Source: Silene conica
Lineage: Eukaryota > Streptophyta > Magnoliopsida > Caryophyllales > Caryophyllaceae
Direction of reading: 5' to 3'
DNA: 64,000 nt
Assembly: GCA_029255685.2 (NCBI GenBank)
Contig: CM055313.2
Coordinates: 53,235,579-53,299,578 of the forward strand
The translations under genes and the position numbers were made by a program. This document shows, one piece after another, positions 10,392 through 22,626 of the stretch; the first letter of the stretch is position 1; every line of letters starts with the position of its first letter. The notes below the pieces were generated by a model, which saw nothing but the letters and a program-made list of their open reading frames with translations, had not been told where the DNA came from and searched no databases.

Positions 10392-10850
10392 TAGGTACTT
10401 AAAACAACATTTATGAAGCTAAATGGAGAACAGTTTTACAACAATATGTATGTAAAATTTTTATCAATGGGTTAAGGGATCGTTAATTCATAGGTTTTCA
10501 ATAAAATAAGTATCTTATACCTATAATAATAATTTTATTTAATTTATTAAATAGTTCTTTGAAAATGAAATTATATTAGATACGTTTTTCTCGGAAAATG
10601 TACGCGTTGTTCTTGGGGTTTAACATTTTGCCCGAAATACCCAATAATTTGATTCAGAGAACTTTAAGAGGCCATAAGCCCATAAATCAAACCTCAAGAG
10701 CAGCACATACAACTTTCGCTTTTGTTTTAACGAATGATCGTAATTGGCAGTTTTATGTAATTTTAAATTTTACTTTATTATCAAGTTGAAAGATGTTATA
10801 TAAAATATGTGTAGTTATTTGGACTTACAAGACTATTAGAAATATGCGTA
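10392..10850 (+). repeat. Dispersed repeat of unknown class, copy 1
   Basis: Several blocks are shared, in the same order, with 53518-54910: acttaaaacaacatttatga at 10397, aaattatattagatacg near 10567, and tgtgtagttatttggactta near 10809. The other copy is interrupted by a Helitron. No coding domain is evident. The class is unknown; it could be an old non-autonomous DNA transposon. Confidence 0.55.
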
Positions 10851-11963
10851 CCTTAATAGCGGAATAGGTACAATGATCGACGTGTCGCTTTCCGCCCACG
10901 AAAGCGAAATCGGTGGCTACTAGAGTCACCGGATATATTCACACCACAAATCCCAAAGCTCCAATTTGATGGAGATCTTGACCGTAATTATAGTATCTAA
11001 ATGTTTATGTTTATATGTTGTGTGTTGTTGTATTTTTTTCTTGCGAATCGATTCACATGGAATCAATCACTATTTTTACTTATGTAAAAGAGCAGCTACA
11101 TAAGGGGAAGGATTAAGAAGAATAATGACAATTAACTTTTAATTTAATGGCTCATTATTCACCTCTTAATCTCATCTCATTATCACAAAGATAATGTAAA
11201 AATCACAACTAATGTGGCCGTTTATACATGAATTTCAATACTCTCTGTCAGCCACACATCCAAAGCAGAAGCTCTCACTTGGTCACACAACCAAGCTTAT
11301 AAATAAACACAACTCAATATGACCTATCAACCATGTAACATACATGAAAATGGGGCGTGCGACTAATATCTGACAAGAAGTGTTATATTAAGCCTCCATC
11401 AAACTAACATAACACTTTCACAATAACGATTCTCCCGATGATTCAAACAACACCGCATCATACACTTTTCATCTATGGTATGACGAGTCTCATAGTTATA
11501 TACGCAATATAATCGTCGGTATGGCTGAGCATGGTGTAGTTGAATTGACCAATCCTTAGACGCTAATGAAAATCCATCTCAATTTGGCTGCTTTCCTAAC
11601 ATGACCCATTGAACCAACGATTTTATTATTCTCAAAAATCACACTAGAGTAGCAACATCAAATCTCAATTTCATCTCACAACTCCAAGTCAAAGGACTTC
11701 ATACCAAATGGGACAAACAAGTCCAAAAAAGAGCTCACACATCAACATATTAGGGAAACATATGTCACTCCTTACGGTCAACAAAACACACATAATATGA
11801 TATATGTGTCACTACATAGCTCCCACTACGATGGGCATATCATGCTTCTATGTTGTGAGAATCATAACTTTAGATAATACACAAGTATCTAACCTAAGCC
11901 ACTAGATTGATATACTAAATGTCCAACCAACAGTTGTGATTAGATTCAAAGCTTTAGTATGAA
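10851..11963. other. Unassigned segment left of the gypsy-type solo LTR
   Basis: No open frame of note and no recognised RNA gene. The C+A-rich plus strand at 11220-11960 and phrases such as tagctcccactacgatgggc suggest the antisense of transposon-derived DNA, but no family could be assigned. Confidence 0.3.
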
Positions 11964-12488
11964 TGTAAAACCCCTCGCGAAAGCGGAAATATAAAACATA
12001 CAAAGTACCAAAAATGCAGCGGAATTATAAAACATACAAACTTTTGATGATATAAATAAACATGCGAGGTGCTTTAACAAACTAAACATGCAGAAGATAA
12101 AACATAAATCAGTATATAAGTACTATACAAAAACAGCCCGGGATAGCATATCCCTATAGGCACCAAATACTGAAACATAAGTCTAAGGTCTAGCTACACG
12201 ATAAAGGTAAACATCAATGACTGGATCATCGCTCGCTAGCCTCAACATAACCCCCTGCAAACAGCCTCATGGACCTACACACACACAACATGTGCGCCAC
12301 AGTCAGTGGGGAGTGACTAGAGCTCTCATAGCCACCTATTGTCATACAACACCGAACATATATATATATACACGTATTATACTCCAACATAAACAATCAT
12401 GTGAAGCATATATTCCATCATCTCAGACTCCTATCATCATGCAAATACTATGCAAGGGCTCTCAACTAACTTCGGAAACTATTTGGAA

Positions 12489-12529
12489 GGAGAGCCGGTT
12501 TCCCTTCCGGTTGCCCGGCCGGGGGGTCT
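12489..12529 (-). repeat. GC-rich direct repeat in solo LTR, copy 1
   Basis: About 41 bases reading gagagccggtttcccttccg, then a ggttgcccggccggggggtct-like tail. A close copy lies about 925 bases to the right at 13414-13457. The GC content is far above the surrounding LTR. Confidence 0.75.
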
Positions 12530-13413
12530 TTCAGTCCAAACCATTTACGAAACCGATTAAAGAGTCATCCAATGCCTTGGATGAACAATACTATAGTCAA
12601 GGTACTATACTCATCAATATCAACATACACATCTGCCACTGTACCAATTCTAGGCAAGCAGATATATAAACAGCAAGTATAAAGGTTCAGCGGTCAACCT
12701 AAGACATAACCTAAATACCAAAAACCATATTCACAAGTATAAAGGTTCAGAGGCGACATCTTAACGCATAACCTAGATACCAACATTCAGCAAGTATATA
12801 ACACTGTACCCCTACTCAGGCAAGTATATACCAATACACACTACATGGGAAAACTCATATGACGACTCCATTATACAACCACAGCAAGTCTACTTAGCCT
12901 CAGCAAATACAATCCTCTGGTAGGACGATCGAAACGATATACAGTCCTAGTCTAAATCTGGCCAGACTCTCGAGGTATAAACCTTCCTCGATTCGACAAG
13001 TATCCCTAATCCTAAGATACTCCCAACACAAGCGGACTATCTGAAACCTAATTTTCGAGGTATAATCCTTCCTCAATCATACCAAGACATAATACAATCT
13101 TGGCGAGACAAAAGTCATATAACAGCTCATAGTATATATCCACATGCATAAATACACCTCAAAATACAAAGGCACACTAAACTGTGACCTAATCCAAATC
13201 ACAGTTTCACAATAATACACCTCAAAATACAAAGGCGTACCAAACTATGACCTAATCTGAATCATAGTTGTACAACAACATTTCACATCAAAACTGTGAC
13301 CTAATCCCAATCACAGTTCCCTAACTCCATTACTGAACTTCTCAATTCATAACCAATCATGCAGGCAACGTATATTCAAACCCACACTTAATTGACCCCG
13401 AGAATTAAGTCGA

Positions 13414-13457
13414 GGGAGAGCCGGTTTTCCATTCGGTTGCCCGACCGGGGGGTCTCT
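13414..13457 (-). repeat. GC-rich direct repeat in solo LTR, copy 2
   Basis: Second copy of the agagccggtt...cggttgcccg...ccggggggtct segment, with a few substitutions. It sits about 140 bases before the five-unit hairpin array. Confidence 0.75.
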
Positions 13458-13597
13458 ATCCTCACTCTATTCCCGAACCCAATATAGTGCCGCCCGAACC
13501 TCGGGGACTCCAAACATGCATACGAAGCTTACAGAAAAAGAATCAATGCAATCCGACATGTGAATCAAAAGTTATAAGCAATTTATTATGCAACAGG

Positions 13598-13975
13598 GGC
13601 TCTCAGCCGGTCAGCCACGGGCTGCCGGTTGGCCGGCTGAGAGTCATTGACTCTCAAAAACAACTTCAAAATACCAAAAGGGCTCTCAGCCGGTCAGCAC
13701 AGGCTGTCGGTTGGCCGGCTCAGAGTCATTTACTCTCAAAACAACCTTCAAATTACTAACAGGGCTCTCAGTCGGTCAGCACAGGCTGCCGGTTGGCCGG
13801 CTGAGAGTCCTTAACTCTCAAATTTCACACTTCAAAACACCAAGAAGGGGTTCTCAGCCGGCTGACCGGCTGCCGGCCGACCGGCTGAGGGTCCTTCCTC
13901 AGTGTTCTTCAAAATCCACCTACGAGACTCTCAGCCGGTTGACCGGCCGCCGGTCAACCAACCGGCTGGGAGTCC
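13598..13975. repeat. Five tandem GC-rich hairpin units, about 83 bp each
   Basis: Units start near 13598, 13681, 13763, 13848 and 13926. Each has ctctcagccggtcagc, a ggctgccggttggcc centre and ggctgagagtc, followed by an AT-rich tail of some 35 bases ending in ctctcaaa. The first and last parts of each unit are inverted complements (ctctcagccgg against ccggctgagag), so each can fold into a GC hairpin inside AT-rich DNA. Confidence 0.9.
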
Positions 13976-14928
13976 CTGTTCCCAAAATCGCACATTTCGA
14001 CAATTGAAAACATTCCCAATCCTTTATCAATCCTTCCTATACATGTTTCTAAGTAATAATTCGACATTCCCAGCATATATACCACACCAAATAAACATAA
14101 GAACATGTATGCAAACAACCATTTCGTGACTTAACAACAAAATCACAAATTAAACCGGTCTTAACATGTATACTCTTAAATTCACTTTCTCATCCAATTC
14201 TTCCTCAAATCTTCACAAAAATTTGTTTATGTAACAATGTAAGAACAATAAGAACTCAAGGATTAAACTAACATCCATCAAACACAACCAAAATCACATA
14301 AAGTGCTAATTTAGACAAAAGGCCGAGTTTCTCATTATTGTCACCTTTACTTTGCGAATGCACCGGTTTCCTCTTCAATGATCACGAGCTCTTCCTCCGG
14401 GTTACTACAAGCACCACCTAAAAGCACAAGAACACTCATTAGGAGGCTAATTTCGTGATTAGGGCAAAACAGTTCCGAAATGAAGTTTCACGAAATTGAA
14501 AATGAAAGTGATAGAAAGATCATAAATCTCGCAAGGATTCCGAATATGAAACTTGTACCTCGATACGAGTTCGGGAAGGCCTTGAGAAGATGATTCTAAG
14601 CTTCAAAAAAAGATGAAAATGGAGTTTGGTGTTTAACAGTGAAATGAAAATGAGGGTCAAGTGTTGTGTCGATGGAAATGCTCTTTAAGGGTTTAAGTTG
14701 TCCTTTTAAAAGCTTGAGTCGGGCTTACTTTATTCAAGTTAAACGGAAATGTGAGACGGGTTGATATTAATTAAACAAGGCATCTCAAGATTAAATGATT
14801 TTTAAGACGAAACTTAACGGAAATCTTAAAAATATAAATTACGACTATTATTAAATTATTATTAAATTCCGGAAGTTACTTTATTTTAATAAAATATTCC
14901 TTACGAAAATACGGGATGTTACAATGAA

Positions 14929-15759
14929 AATAGGGTGTCTTTTCACACTTTTACTACAAAAGTTTCATCTTAAACTTACTAACGCGACTATATAACGAGT
15001 CAATATTTTTTTCATACACCTTATTTACAAAGATAACCTCCAACAGTCACAAAGTGTTAACGCGACTCGGTCTTATCATTGAACACCACACAGTGAACTG
15101 AATTACATTATATTTATTCTGGTCCGTAATAGCCACATGAGCTGATAACTAGGGCAATTATTTTGTGACGTCGATTGATGGTGGGTTCAAAGAGCCATAA
15201 CTCAAACTATTGACTGATCGATCACATATACGAGATTATAACGATAACTCATAGGACATTTCGTGACAACACAATGGAGCCGTAAATGTTTCGGAACATT
15301 TGGTGCCAGATCGTGGATAAGACGTCCATAGTGTTTCTAGAGTCGATTCTTTTGACCATCGACTGTTTCTTGAGATAAATGACAGTTTTAGGTGACTTTG
15401 ATTTCTTTTTAACTAGTTGACTGTAACTGGGGCTAAGCAGATTTTTTTTGGGTCATTTCATACTGCACTTCTATCTGCAAGATTCGAGTTGAAGAAAATA
15501 TCCAACCTTTATCAGGTTTTGTTATTTCTCAAGGCCACTAGAGGAGTTTTAACTGAAATGGATGGCCATGCTCGAATAATGATTCATTATCAGTTGAGTT
15601 ACTCTCTATTAGTCGGGAAAACCACTCTTGATCTTGATCGCTTGTAAAATACGACATTTGTGAATACAGATTTGCAAATTGTTTTACATTGAGTGGGAGA
15701 AATTTATGGATATTGAGAATCGGTTATCGCACATATACTTGTACGGACAAGTGAGAGAT
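14929..15759 (+). mobile_element. 3' internal region of a GAG-lineage LTR element (G)
   Basis: From about 15070 to the LTR this non-coding stretch parallels the 3' internal region of element C1 (about 27755-28416) in order: an attgaac...agtgaact phrase, ggtccgtaatagccacatga, a gatcacata phrase, gccactagaggag, then cattgagtgggag and the closing gtacggacaagtgagagat polypurine tract. The solo LTR at 11964-14923 lies immediately to its left, so the rest of the element was either separated by that insertion or lost. No coding sequence is present. Confidence 0.7.
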
Positions 15760-16754
15760 TGTTGGAGCTAGTGTCCTCCACAGTTAGTGCGACAACATGA
15801 ATAAATCTCTTAAAGGATCACATGGTATACTTTGTATTTTAATCAGTTGATTCACGTTTATCAATAACAATTGGCTTGCTAGAAGTTTGACTTTATTGTC
15901 ATACAGATGACGGTAATCAACTGGTCCCTAAGAGTCACACCTAAAGGATGTAATATGAGAGATATGATTAGATGAAAATGTAATTATATTGATACCTTAT
16001 ACGACTAAACGGTTAGTCAATGTAATGATGATACGTTTATTTAATACTGATTAAATAATATTAGCTCGGACGAATTAAAATGTTAATTCGTAATTAAATA
16101 TAAAATGTTATATTTGATTAGTGTGTGTAATGTAATTATTTAATAAAGATTAAATAATTTAGTTAAATATAAACGGTTATATTTAATTAGTGAATTATAA
16201 ACATACGATATTTATAAAATGAACATTATACACAAGAGAGGATAAAAACCGATTTTATACAGATTATAATCGGTCGATTGGGGCGTGTGGTACTCGGTGG
16301 TTACTCGGATAGAGTTTGTTACATGGTTAGAGGTGGAGATTGAGGAAGACTCAAATACTGATTTGAGGTGGTTAGTATTATGTAAAGAGAGAAACACTTT
16401 CTATTAATACTACGCTAAATCTCTCGACTCCCACACGGAAACACTCGATCTCACGCCTACATAAAAGCACACGACTAACTCCCTCGTCTCTCTAGTTTTC
16501 ATCATACACATAAAATTAACAGTAATTTTAAGTTTCTAGCTCAAGAAAGGGTATTTCTCGGAGTGTCTTGGGTGCAACAATTAGGAGGATATCTATTTTG
16601 ATATCTGTTCTTAGGCCTCTTGCAAGGACCAAAGGTTGATTCTTGTTCTCAATCCTTGTATCTTGTATTTCATTTATGACTATAAATCAGAAATTATAAT
16701 TTCGTTATAATCCTACATATAAAGTATTGGGATATATACAGATATTTTCCCACA
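15760..16754 (+). repeat. 3' LTR of element G
   Basis: It begins TGTTGGAGCTAGTGTCCTCC right after a polypurine tract and ends ATTTTCCCACA, 995 bp, nearly the length of the related E LTR (997 bp). It contains the block shared by the whole lineage (ttggcttgctagaagtttga at about 15870 through tcacacct at about 15940). Near its end are the cttgggtgcaac...ttcttaggcc phrases also present in the E LTR. The 5' LTR is not in the window. Confidence 0.82.
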
Positions 16755-17555
16755 AAGGAAACAATGAAAGTACTGCAATCATAAATACCAACACCGGTAG
16801 ATACCGACTACACCTCATAACTTCCGGGAAAAACACTAGGGCGTTGGTAGCGCCAAAGCCTCAAAGGTGAACTCTTCATACACGTCGTACTACTTGCGAC
16901 AGAGTCAATTAAGTGCGAGAGAGGGTGAAAGGAAGAAGGAATGAGCTTTAGAAAGCTGATATAATTAAATTATGTTGACAAAATAAACCGCAGTGATAGA
17001 TAACAACTATGTGAGAGATACTTACATATCAATTCCTTTCATCTTTCACCAAGGTTCTCTTAAAGGTCTATCTATGGTCAAAAGTCGGTCAAATATCTCT
17101 AAACTACGGGTAGTACACTATTATTGGTGAGATAACAACTAGATGATGTAGTATGCTCTAACAGTCTAAGGACATTAGTATATAGGTTCATCAAGAGGTT
17201 TTCACGGTGACATATCCATCATTTTAGAGGTTTGTCTATAAATCTTCTATTCCTGGTGATGCGTGTTGAGGTTCATGGATAAGCTAGAGAGGTTACAAAT
17301 TAGTATCCAGGTTTGTGGAGAGGGAATATGAGAGAAGAAAATGGTTAGTGAGTCATGATATGAACGTTGAAAAGATTTATTTGTTGTTAGTTGGAGGTTT
17401 GTAGGTACATGAATTTGTATATTAGCTTATGTGGCATGAGAACAAATCTGTTAGAGGTTCATCTATTACTAGTGCCCTAACTTTAAGAATTTTTTTTATC
17501 CAAATGAAAGCATTTTAATCATGTTCTTAATTGGACCACTACTAGTCTTCTAAAG
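16755..17555. other. Unassigned DNA left of element A
   Basis: No open frame, RNA gene or terminal repeat was recognised. The last five bases, TAAAG at 17551-17555, are the left target-site duplication of element A. Confidence 0.4.
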
Positions 17556-17900
17556 TGTTGGGTCTATGCCTTGAATCTGTTAGTCGCCGCTTCGAACGAC
17601 TATGCGGGGGTTTCATTTCTGTATTGGGCTAGGGTTTCTGTCTGGGCCTTATTAGATTAAGTCTAATCTGTATTGTATTAGGTTAAGAGTGCTATATAAA
17701 CTCTTAACCTCTACCCTAACAGTCATACAATATATTCTATATCGTTCTGAATCTGTAATCTGGAAAACTCCTCACATTAATAAAACTCTCTCCCTTCTGG
17801 CCTGTGGACGTAGCTAACACACTGTTAGCGAACCGCATAAATCTGTGCGTATTGTTCTTTATTGTTTGTTTTAGTCTTTCTTTGTGCTTCCGTTATAACA
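17556..17900 (+). repeat. 5' LTR of element A
   Basis: 345 bp, starting TGTTGGGTCTATGCC and ending GTTATAACA. A TATA box (tatataaa, 17693-17700) and an aataaa (about 17780) give a plausible promoter and polyadenylation region. Confidence 0.95.
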
Positions 17901-17903
17901 AAC

Positions 17904-17916
17904 CGGTATCAGAGCC
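17904..17916 (+). other. Primer-binding site of element A
   Basis: cggtatcagagcc, three bases after the 5' LTR. It is complementary to the 3' end of plant initiator Met-tRNA except for its first base. Confidence 0.85.
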
Positions 17917-17938
17917 TTCGGGTTCCTGAATTAGAACG

Positions 17939-18610
17939 ATGTCGGCGATGAACATAAAGATCGATCATTTTACTGGGAGAAATAGTTTCAGTTTATGGCA
18001 AATCAAGATGCGGGCTCTGTTAAAGCAACAAGGGTTATGGACGCCGCTTCAAAAGAAGCAGAAAGGCGCAGCCGCCGTTGCAGTCACCGCTGAGATGACC
18101 AGTCTGGAGGAGAGGGCACATTCAACAATTATAACGTGTCTTGCTGATGATATTATTACTGAAGTCGGGGAGGAAGAAATCGCCGCAGGTCTGTGGGCAA
18201 AGCTTGAGAGTCTTTATATGACGAAGTCTTTGACCAATAAAAGTTGCTTCTGAAGCAACGTTTGTTCAGTCTGAGAATGCAGGAAGGTATGCCTCTCCGG
18301 GATCATCTAGATCAGTTAAACACAATTTTACTAGAACTGCGTAATATTTATGTTAAGGTAGAAGATGAGGATGCCGCATTAATTCTGTTAGTCTCTTTAC
18401 CACTATCGTATGAGAATTTCGTACAGTCTTTTATTGTGGGTAAGGATATCGTGTCTCTAGAAGAGGTTAGATCGTCTCTTCATACTAGAGAATTGTGCCA
18501 TAAGGCGGCTGCTACAGTCACAGATATTCAAGCCGCAGGGTTAATAGCTAGCGGGGGTTATGGACAGGGAAATTCTGGGAAGAAAAAGTATAAGAAACAG
18601 TCTTATGTTG
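17939..18610 (+). pseudogene. Element A gag, N-terminal part
   Basis: The start codon follows the primer-binding site by 22 bases. The first 100 residues contain FTGRNSFSLWQIKMRALLKQ and LESLYMTKSLTNK, hallmarks of the Tnt1-like copia gag (DUF4219/UBN2-type fold). An insertion near 18240 shifts the frame; the second frame (18244 on) continues with LKQRLFSLRMQEGMPLRDHL and LLVSLPLSYENF. Element B interrupts the gene at 18610, and the zinc knuckle resumes after 38500. Gag would form the cytoplasmic virus-like particle. Confidence 0.9.
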
Positions 18611-20131
18611 TGTTGAGTAATATATTCTATATAAGTAATATATTGTTTTATGTTTTAATAATGACAAGTCTATATAATTATGTTTTATGTGCATATGCGT
18701 GTAATCGTGCGTTTAAGTGTACAGTTAATTTTAGAGCGACGATCGTAGTTTAATAAAGTATAATTCAATCGAAGAATTGAAGAAAGATCAAGCTCATGTT
18801 AAGTGTCAAGTCCTTTTGAAGATTTACAAAACACAAGTTTTATTACAATATCAAGAATTCTTGAGTTATAGATCATTCCTATAACTATTGAAGAAATGAG
18901 ATTTGCGTGAAATAAGTCAAGGCATGAAGATTTATGCGTGCTAGTAATATTTTATTATATATTAATTTAGTAATCTTATAAACGGTTTTTAAATAGAAAT
19001 ATTCTTTAAGTTAACAAGAATTTAAATATTTATCCTATGAGATAAATATTAATTCTAAAATACTAAGGATTTTATTTTAACCGTTGTTGTCAAATTCAAG
19101 TTCCTAGGAAAACGTGTTTCAAAGAATATGCCTTGAAAAATGTGTCTATGAGACGAGCATTGGGAATCGTGCGTGTAGGGATATGCTTCTCGTTTTCCTA
19201 TACGAGTCCTAATACGTTTCATATTATCTCTATGGTTAATTAAATAAATAAACTTGTTTATTTAATTTACTATCAAGATTGATTAGGATTTGATTAAATA
19301 TAATTTATTATATTACTGACAAGAATTAGGAATTGATTCAAAGTAGGATTCTATATTTTAATAATATAAGATATTTCCTAAATCCAAAAGGATTGTAGAA
19401 ATATTATCTTATATCATAAATATAATATTATCTTATTTGAATCCTTCCTAAACTAAATAAGATTAAGTTTCAAATATTACCTAGAATTAGTATTCTAGAT
19501 AAAGTAATATTTCTAAACTATCTAGGATTCAACCTAGATCTAAATTAGTATATATACCTACAATAATCACACGCCTAAGATATATGACATATACGAGCCT
19601 CACGCAATTCAAGAATAAAACGGACGTAGTTTCTCACGCGTCTCGACATTCGTGCAATCATTGTCAAATCTCGTATACAAGACTACAAGCATTGAAGAAT
19701 ATTTTCATACATTCAAAGATCATCAATACAAGAAGTTGTTAAAAGTTTATCTTACTTACTTAAGATAGATTCGAGTATTTAACGGTACTCATTGTAAACA
19801 AGTATTTCACGATACTTGTCTTAACTATATATTTTACGGTATCTAGATTGAGTTACAACTAATATCAAAGTTGTACGAGTGGGTTGATAAAATTGTAATC
19901 CGGAGAAGGTACTAATTTTATTAATCGAGAATAGTGGACGTAGGTTTCGATTTGTGAAACTGAACCACTTCAAAAGATCGTGTCTCCTTTACTTTATTGT
20001 TCTTACTTGTTACTTGCTATTACCACGCGTCATCAACATACATCGAAGAAGAATCGAAAAAGTTGGCATACTCAATTCAACCCTCCCCCCCCCCCCCCTT
20101 CTTGAGTATATCTAGGTCAATAGACTCTTCA
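18611..20131 (+). repeat. 5' LTR of element B
   Basis: It begins TGTTGAGTAATATA and ends AGACTCTTCA. A TATA-rich stretch (tagtatatatacc, about 19547-19559) is a likely promoter. A run of about 17 C residues (about 20081-20098) near the end is broken into shorter runs in the 3' LTR. Scattered substitutions separate the two LTRs, so the element is older than C1. Confidence 0.95.
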
Positions 20132-20133
20132 AT

Positions 20134-20145
20134 TGGTATCAGAGC
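20134..20145 (+). other. Primer-binding site of element B
   Basis: tggtatcagagc two bases after the 5' LTR, complementary to the 3' end of plant initiator Met-tRNA. Confidence 0.92.
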
Positions 20146-20198
20146 CTCGTGCTCTTGAAAGCCTTACAGCTTGAGATTGATCCTTCTATTGATTTCCA

Positions 20199-21339
20199 AT
20201 GGATTCAAAACACCTTAAGTGTCCTATCTTCGATGGAAAGAACTATAGCTTGTGGAAGAACATGATGACCCACTACGTCAAAGGATGCGACTGGGAATGC
20301 TGGAAAATAATTCAAACTGGACCAAGAAAGATCTTGGTTGCATCTGCAAATGGAACCACATATGAAAAACCAGAAAGTGACTATGTGGAAGTTGACTACA
20401 AGATTGCTGAGAAAAATTCAAAAGCCATGAGTCTACCTCAAAAACGGTATGATTACTTCTGAATTTGATCGCTTCTCCTCTTGTAACTCAGCTAAAGAAA
20501 TATGGGATGGCCTAGAACTAGCCTACGAAGGTACTTCCGTAGTAAAGAAGCATCGCATAGACTTGCTCATTCAACGATATGAACTTTTCACTATGGAAAA
20601 GAATGAATCGATTGATAGCATGTCTGCGCGATTCTCTTGCATACTTAATGAACTACGGAACCTTGGTAGGAAATATGATTCTGAGGACATAGTCAGAAAA
20701 GTTCTTAGAAGCCTAACCAAAAAGTGGCAACCAAAAGTCGCTGCAATTGAAGAGGCTCGTGATCTCACGACCTTAACTTATCAAGAACTCATTGGATCTC
20801 TAATGGCTCATGAGATCATGCTAAATAGAGACGAAAATGATCATTCTACAAATAAAAACATTGCACTACAAGCCTCTACAAGTGGAGAATGCGAACCTGA
20901 ACTGGAAGATGAAACAGTGACGCTTTAAAAAGGCAGTCTTCAAAGGGAGATTTACCAAATCCAACAATAAAGCAAACGACAAGAAAAAGAGTGACTCTAA
21001 GCAAACCTTCTTCAAACGAGGGTGCTTTAAATGTGGTGATCAAGGGCATATGATCAAGGACTGTCCAAGCTGGGACAAGATTAAAGACAAATCCAAACGA
21101 GATAAGACCAAAACTGAATTTAAGAAGGTTATGCTCGCATCTTGCTGGGGAGAATTAGATTCCGAAGATGACGAAGACTCTGAAGAAGAGGAAGTTGCTA
21201 ACCTGTGCCTAAGCAATGTGAGCTTCGATCTTATCTCCGACGATCATGACTCATCACAATTTTGCCTCTACGGAGAATCTGACTCAGAGGATGAAGACCA
21301 AGAGGTAAATTTTTTACAGCTTAAGAGTCAAGTTAAAAA
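20199..21339 (+). pseudogene. Element B gag, N-terminal part
   Basis: The gene begins at the ATG at 20199, with FDGKNYSLWKNMMTHYV as expected for a copia gag of the DUF4219/UBN2 type. An extra A in an A-run near 20441 breaks the frame; 20449-20928 carries on (SEFDRFSSCNSAKEIWDGL, LRSLTKKWQPKVAAIEEA). A second indel near 20925 shifts into a frame with the CCHC zinc knuckle CFKCGDQGHMIKDC (about 21020-21064) and an acidic region rich in Ser, Asp and Glu. Element C1 splits it after LQLKSQVK; coding resumes at 29695. Confidence 0.9.
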
Positions 21340-22612
21340 TGTTGGGAAATGTGTCCTCAACAATAAGTGCGATCACGTAATTAAATCTCATAACGAGAAT
21401 ACGCAAGGGATGATACGAATTATTAGTCAACTGACCAACATTAATCGGTAATGATTGGCTAGCTAGAGTTTGACATTACTGTCGTATGACGGTGGTGGTC
21501 AGTTGATCCCTTTAGGTCACACCTTTAGGACAATTCCCTTAATTGATAAAATGATCAAATGTATATTGATACGATTTGATCATATTCCTTAAACTCGTGT
21601 AATTAGAGGTTAAATCTTAATGTAAGATTTATGTTTAAAGTTGAAACGTGTCAATTGTTAAACATTAAACGATATTTTAAGATATCGTAATTAGAATGAA
21701 TTGGGTTAAAATTAATACAAAGGTTGTAAATCGTATTGACGATTATTATAAGTGACCATTTTACATCTAGTAATTTCGAATTACTTGTCAACTTGATAAA
21801 TGAGATTTATTAATTTATGAATAATATTTATTTGATAAATATGCATGATTAAATTAAAACAATTGTTATTTTATGACATATTGGATGTCACATAACATAA
21901 AATTGTAATGTTGATAAAAATGTAAAATTAGGTCCATATTAGTGTTTGTGTGTGCCGGTTTTATGTGGGTTAAGAGCATGTTGAGTGTTATTTAATTAAC
22001 ACAACATAATGATTAAAGTTTACTTAACTTTAATTAGGGTGTTACCTTGAGCCACCCTATTTTACATGGGAAAGTGTTGTTGTTCCCTTTTGATCCCTCC
22101 CATGCCCGGCCACACACAACAACCCACAACACTCCTTAAATTAATAGGTTAATTTAAGTTTAGGGTTAGGGAGATATATAAGCTCTTTGAATACCCATTT
22201 CATTCTAGTGTTAGCCGAAAAATAACAAGGAAGAGAGATTATTTTTCTACCTCTAAAATATATTATAAAGATAATATTAACATACTAATAAGTAGTATTT
22301 GTATTATATATTCTAATAAGAGTGATTAGAATAAGTTTAAGGAGAATCCGAATTTGTGCTAGCTCGTTCAAGATTTCGGATATTAAGGGCTTGTCTTGGT
22401 GCATCCGGAGGAGGTATTCTATATTGGGTACTCGGAGGATCATCCTAGCAATATTTGGACCGAGTGTAAGAACACGGTTTACTCCTTATTTCCGCATTTA
22501 GTAGCATGCATAAGATCTAATAAAAGAGTTTATTATTTTGTTAATTAAAAGTTAATTAAAGGTTTTGATAGTATGACTAAATTAGTTTATGAGCAACTAG
22601 TTAAACCTAACA
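21340..22612 (+). repeat. 5' LTR of element C1
   Basis: 1,273 bp, TGTTGGGAAATG to AACCTAACA. A TATA box (gatatataag, about 22173-22182) is followed by ctctttgaatacccatttc. Block 21453-21531 (ttggctagctagagtttgac...tcacacctttagga) is conserved in the LTRs of C2, E, G and the 3.7-kb solo LTR. Confidence 0.95.
21453..21531 (+). promoter_or_regulatory. LTR block conserved across subfamilies
   Basis: About 80 bases in the upstream third of the LTR. The same order of words (ttggct-gctaga, tttgac-tta-tgtc, tca-tgatccct, gtcacacct-agga) appears in C2 (about 39933 and 46972), E (about 61690), G (about 15869) and, reversed, in the solo LTR (about 4504-4590), although the rest of the LTRs differ widely. 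Position upstream of the TATA box suggests an enhancer-like role; this is inference. Confidence 0.55.
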
Positions 22613-22614
22613 AT

Positions 22615-22626
22615 TGGTATCAGAGC
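22615..22626 (+). other. Primer-binding site of element C1
   Basis: tggtatcagagc two bases after the LTR; initiator Met-tRNA primer site as in the copia elements of this window. Confidence 0.93.

Larger units (their letters stand above)
11964..14923 (-). mobile_element. Long solo LTR, Ty3/gypsy type (minus strand)
   Basis: The segment runs from TGTAAAACCCC to GATGTTACA on the plus strand, flanked by a perfect 5-bp duplication ATGAA (11959-11963 and 14924-14928). On the minus strand it begins TGTAACATCCCGTATTTTCG, a start typical of long LTRs in Del/Tekay-like Ty3/gypsy elements; that lineage call is from recall. Length is 2,960 bp with no internal domain, so it is a solo LTR. It holds a five-unit GC-rich repeat at 13598-13975, and a direct repeat of agagccggttt(t)cc...cggttgcccg at 12489-12529 and 13414-13457. 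Open frames inside it are repeat artefacts. Confidence 0.87.

Noticed and set aside
10598..10789. 63-codon plus-strand frame
   Set aside because: Lies inside the dispersed repeat and is not preserved in the second copy near 54.7 kb.
13598..13975. CRISPR-like array (repeats with regular spacing)
   Set aside because: Spacers are themselves similar AT-rich tails, the context is a plant LTR, and there are no cas genes.
12217..14129. Open frames of 75-150 codons on the plus strand
   Set aside because: They lie inside the 2,960-bp solo LTR, and two of them are translations of the GC-rich hairpin array.
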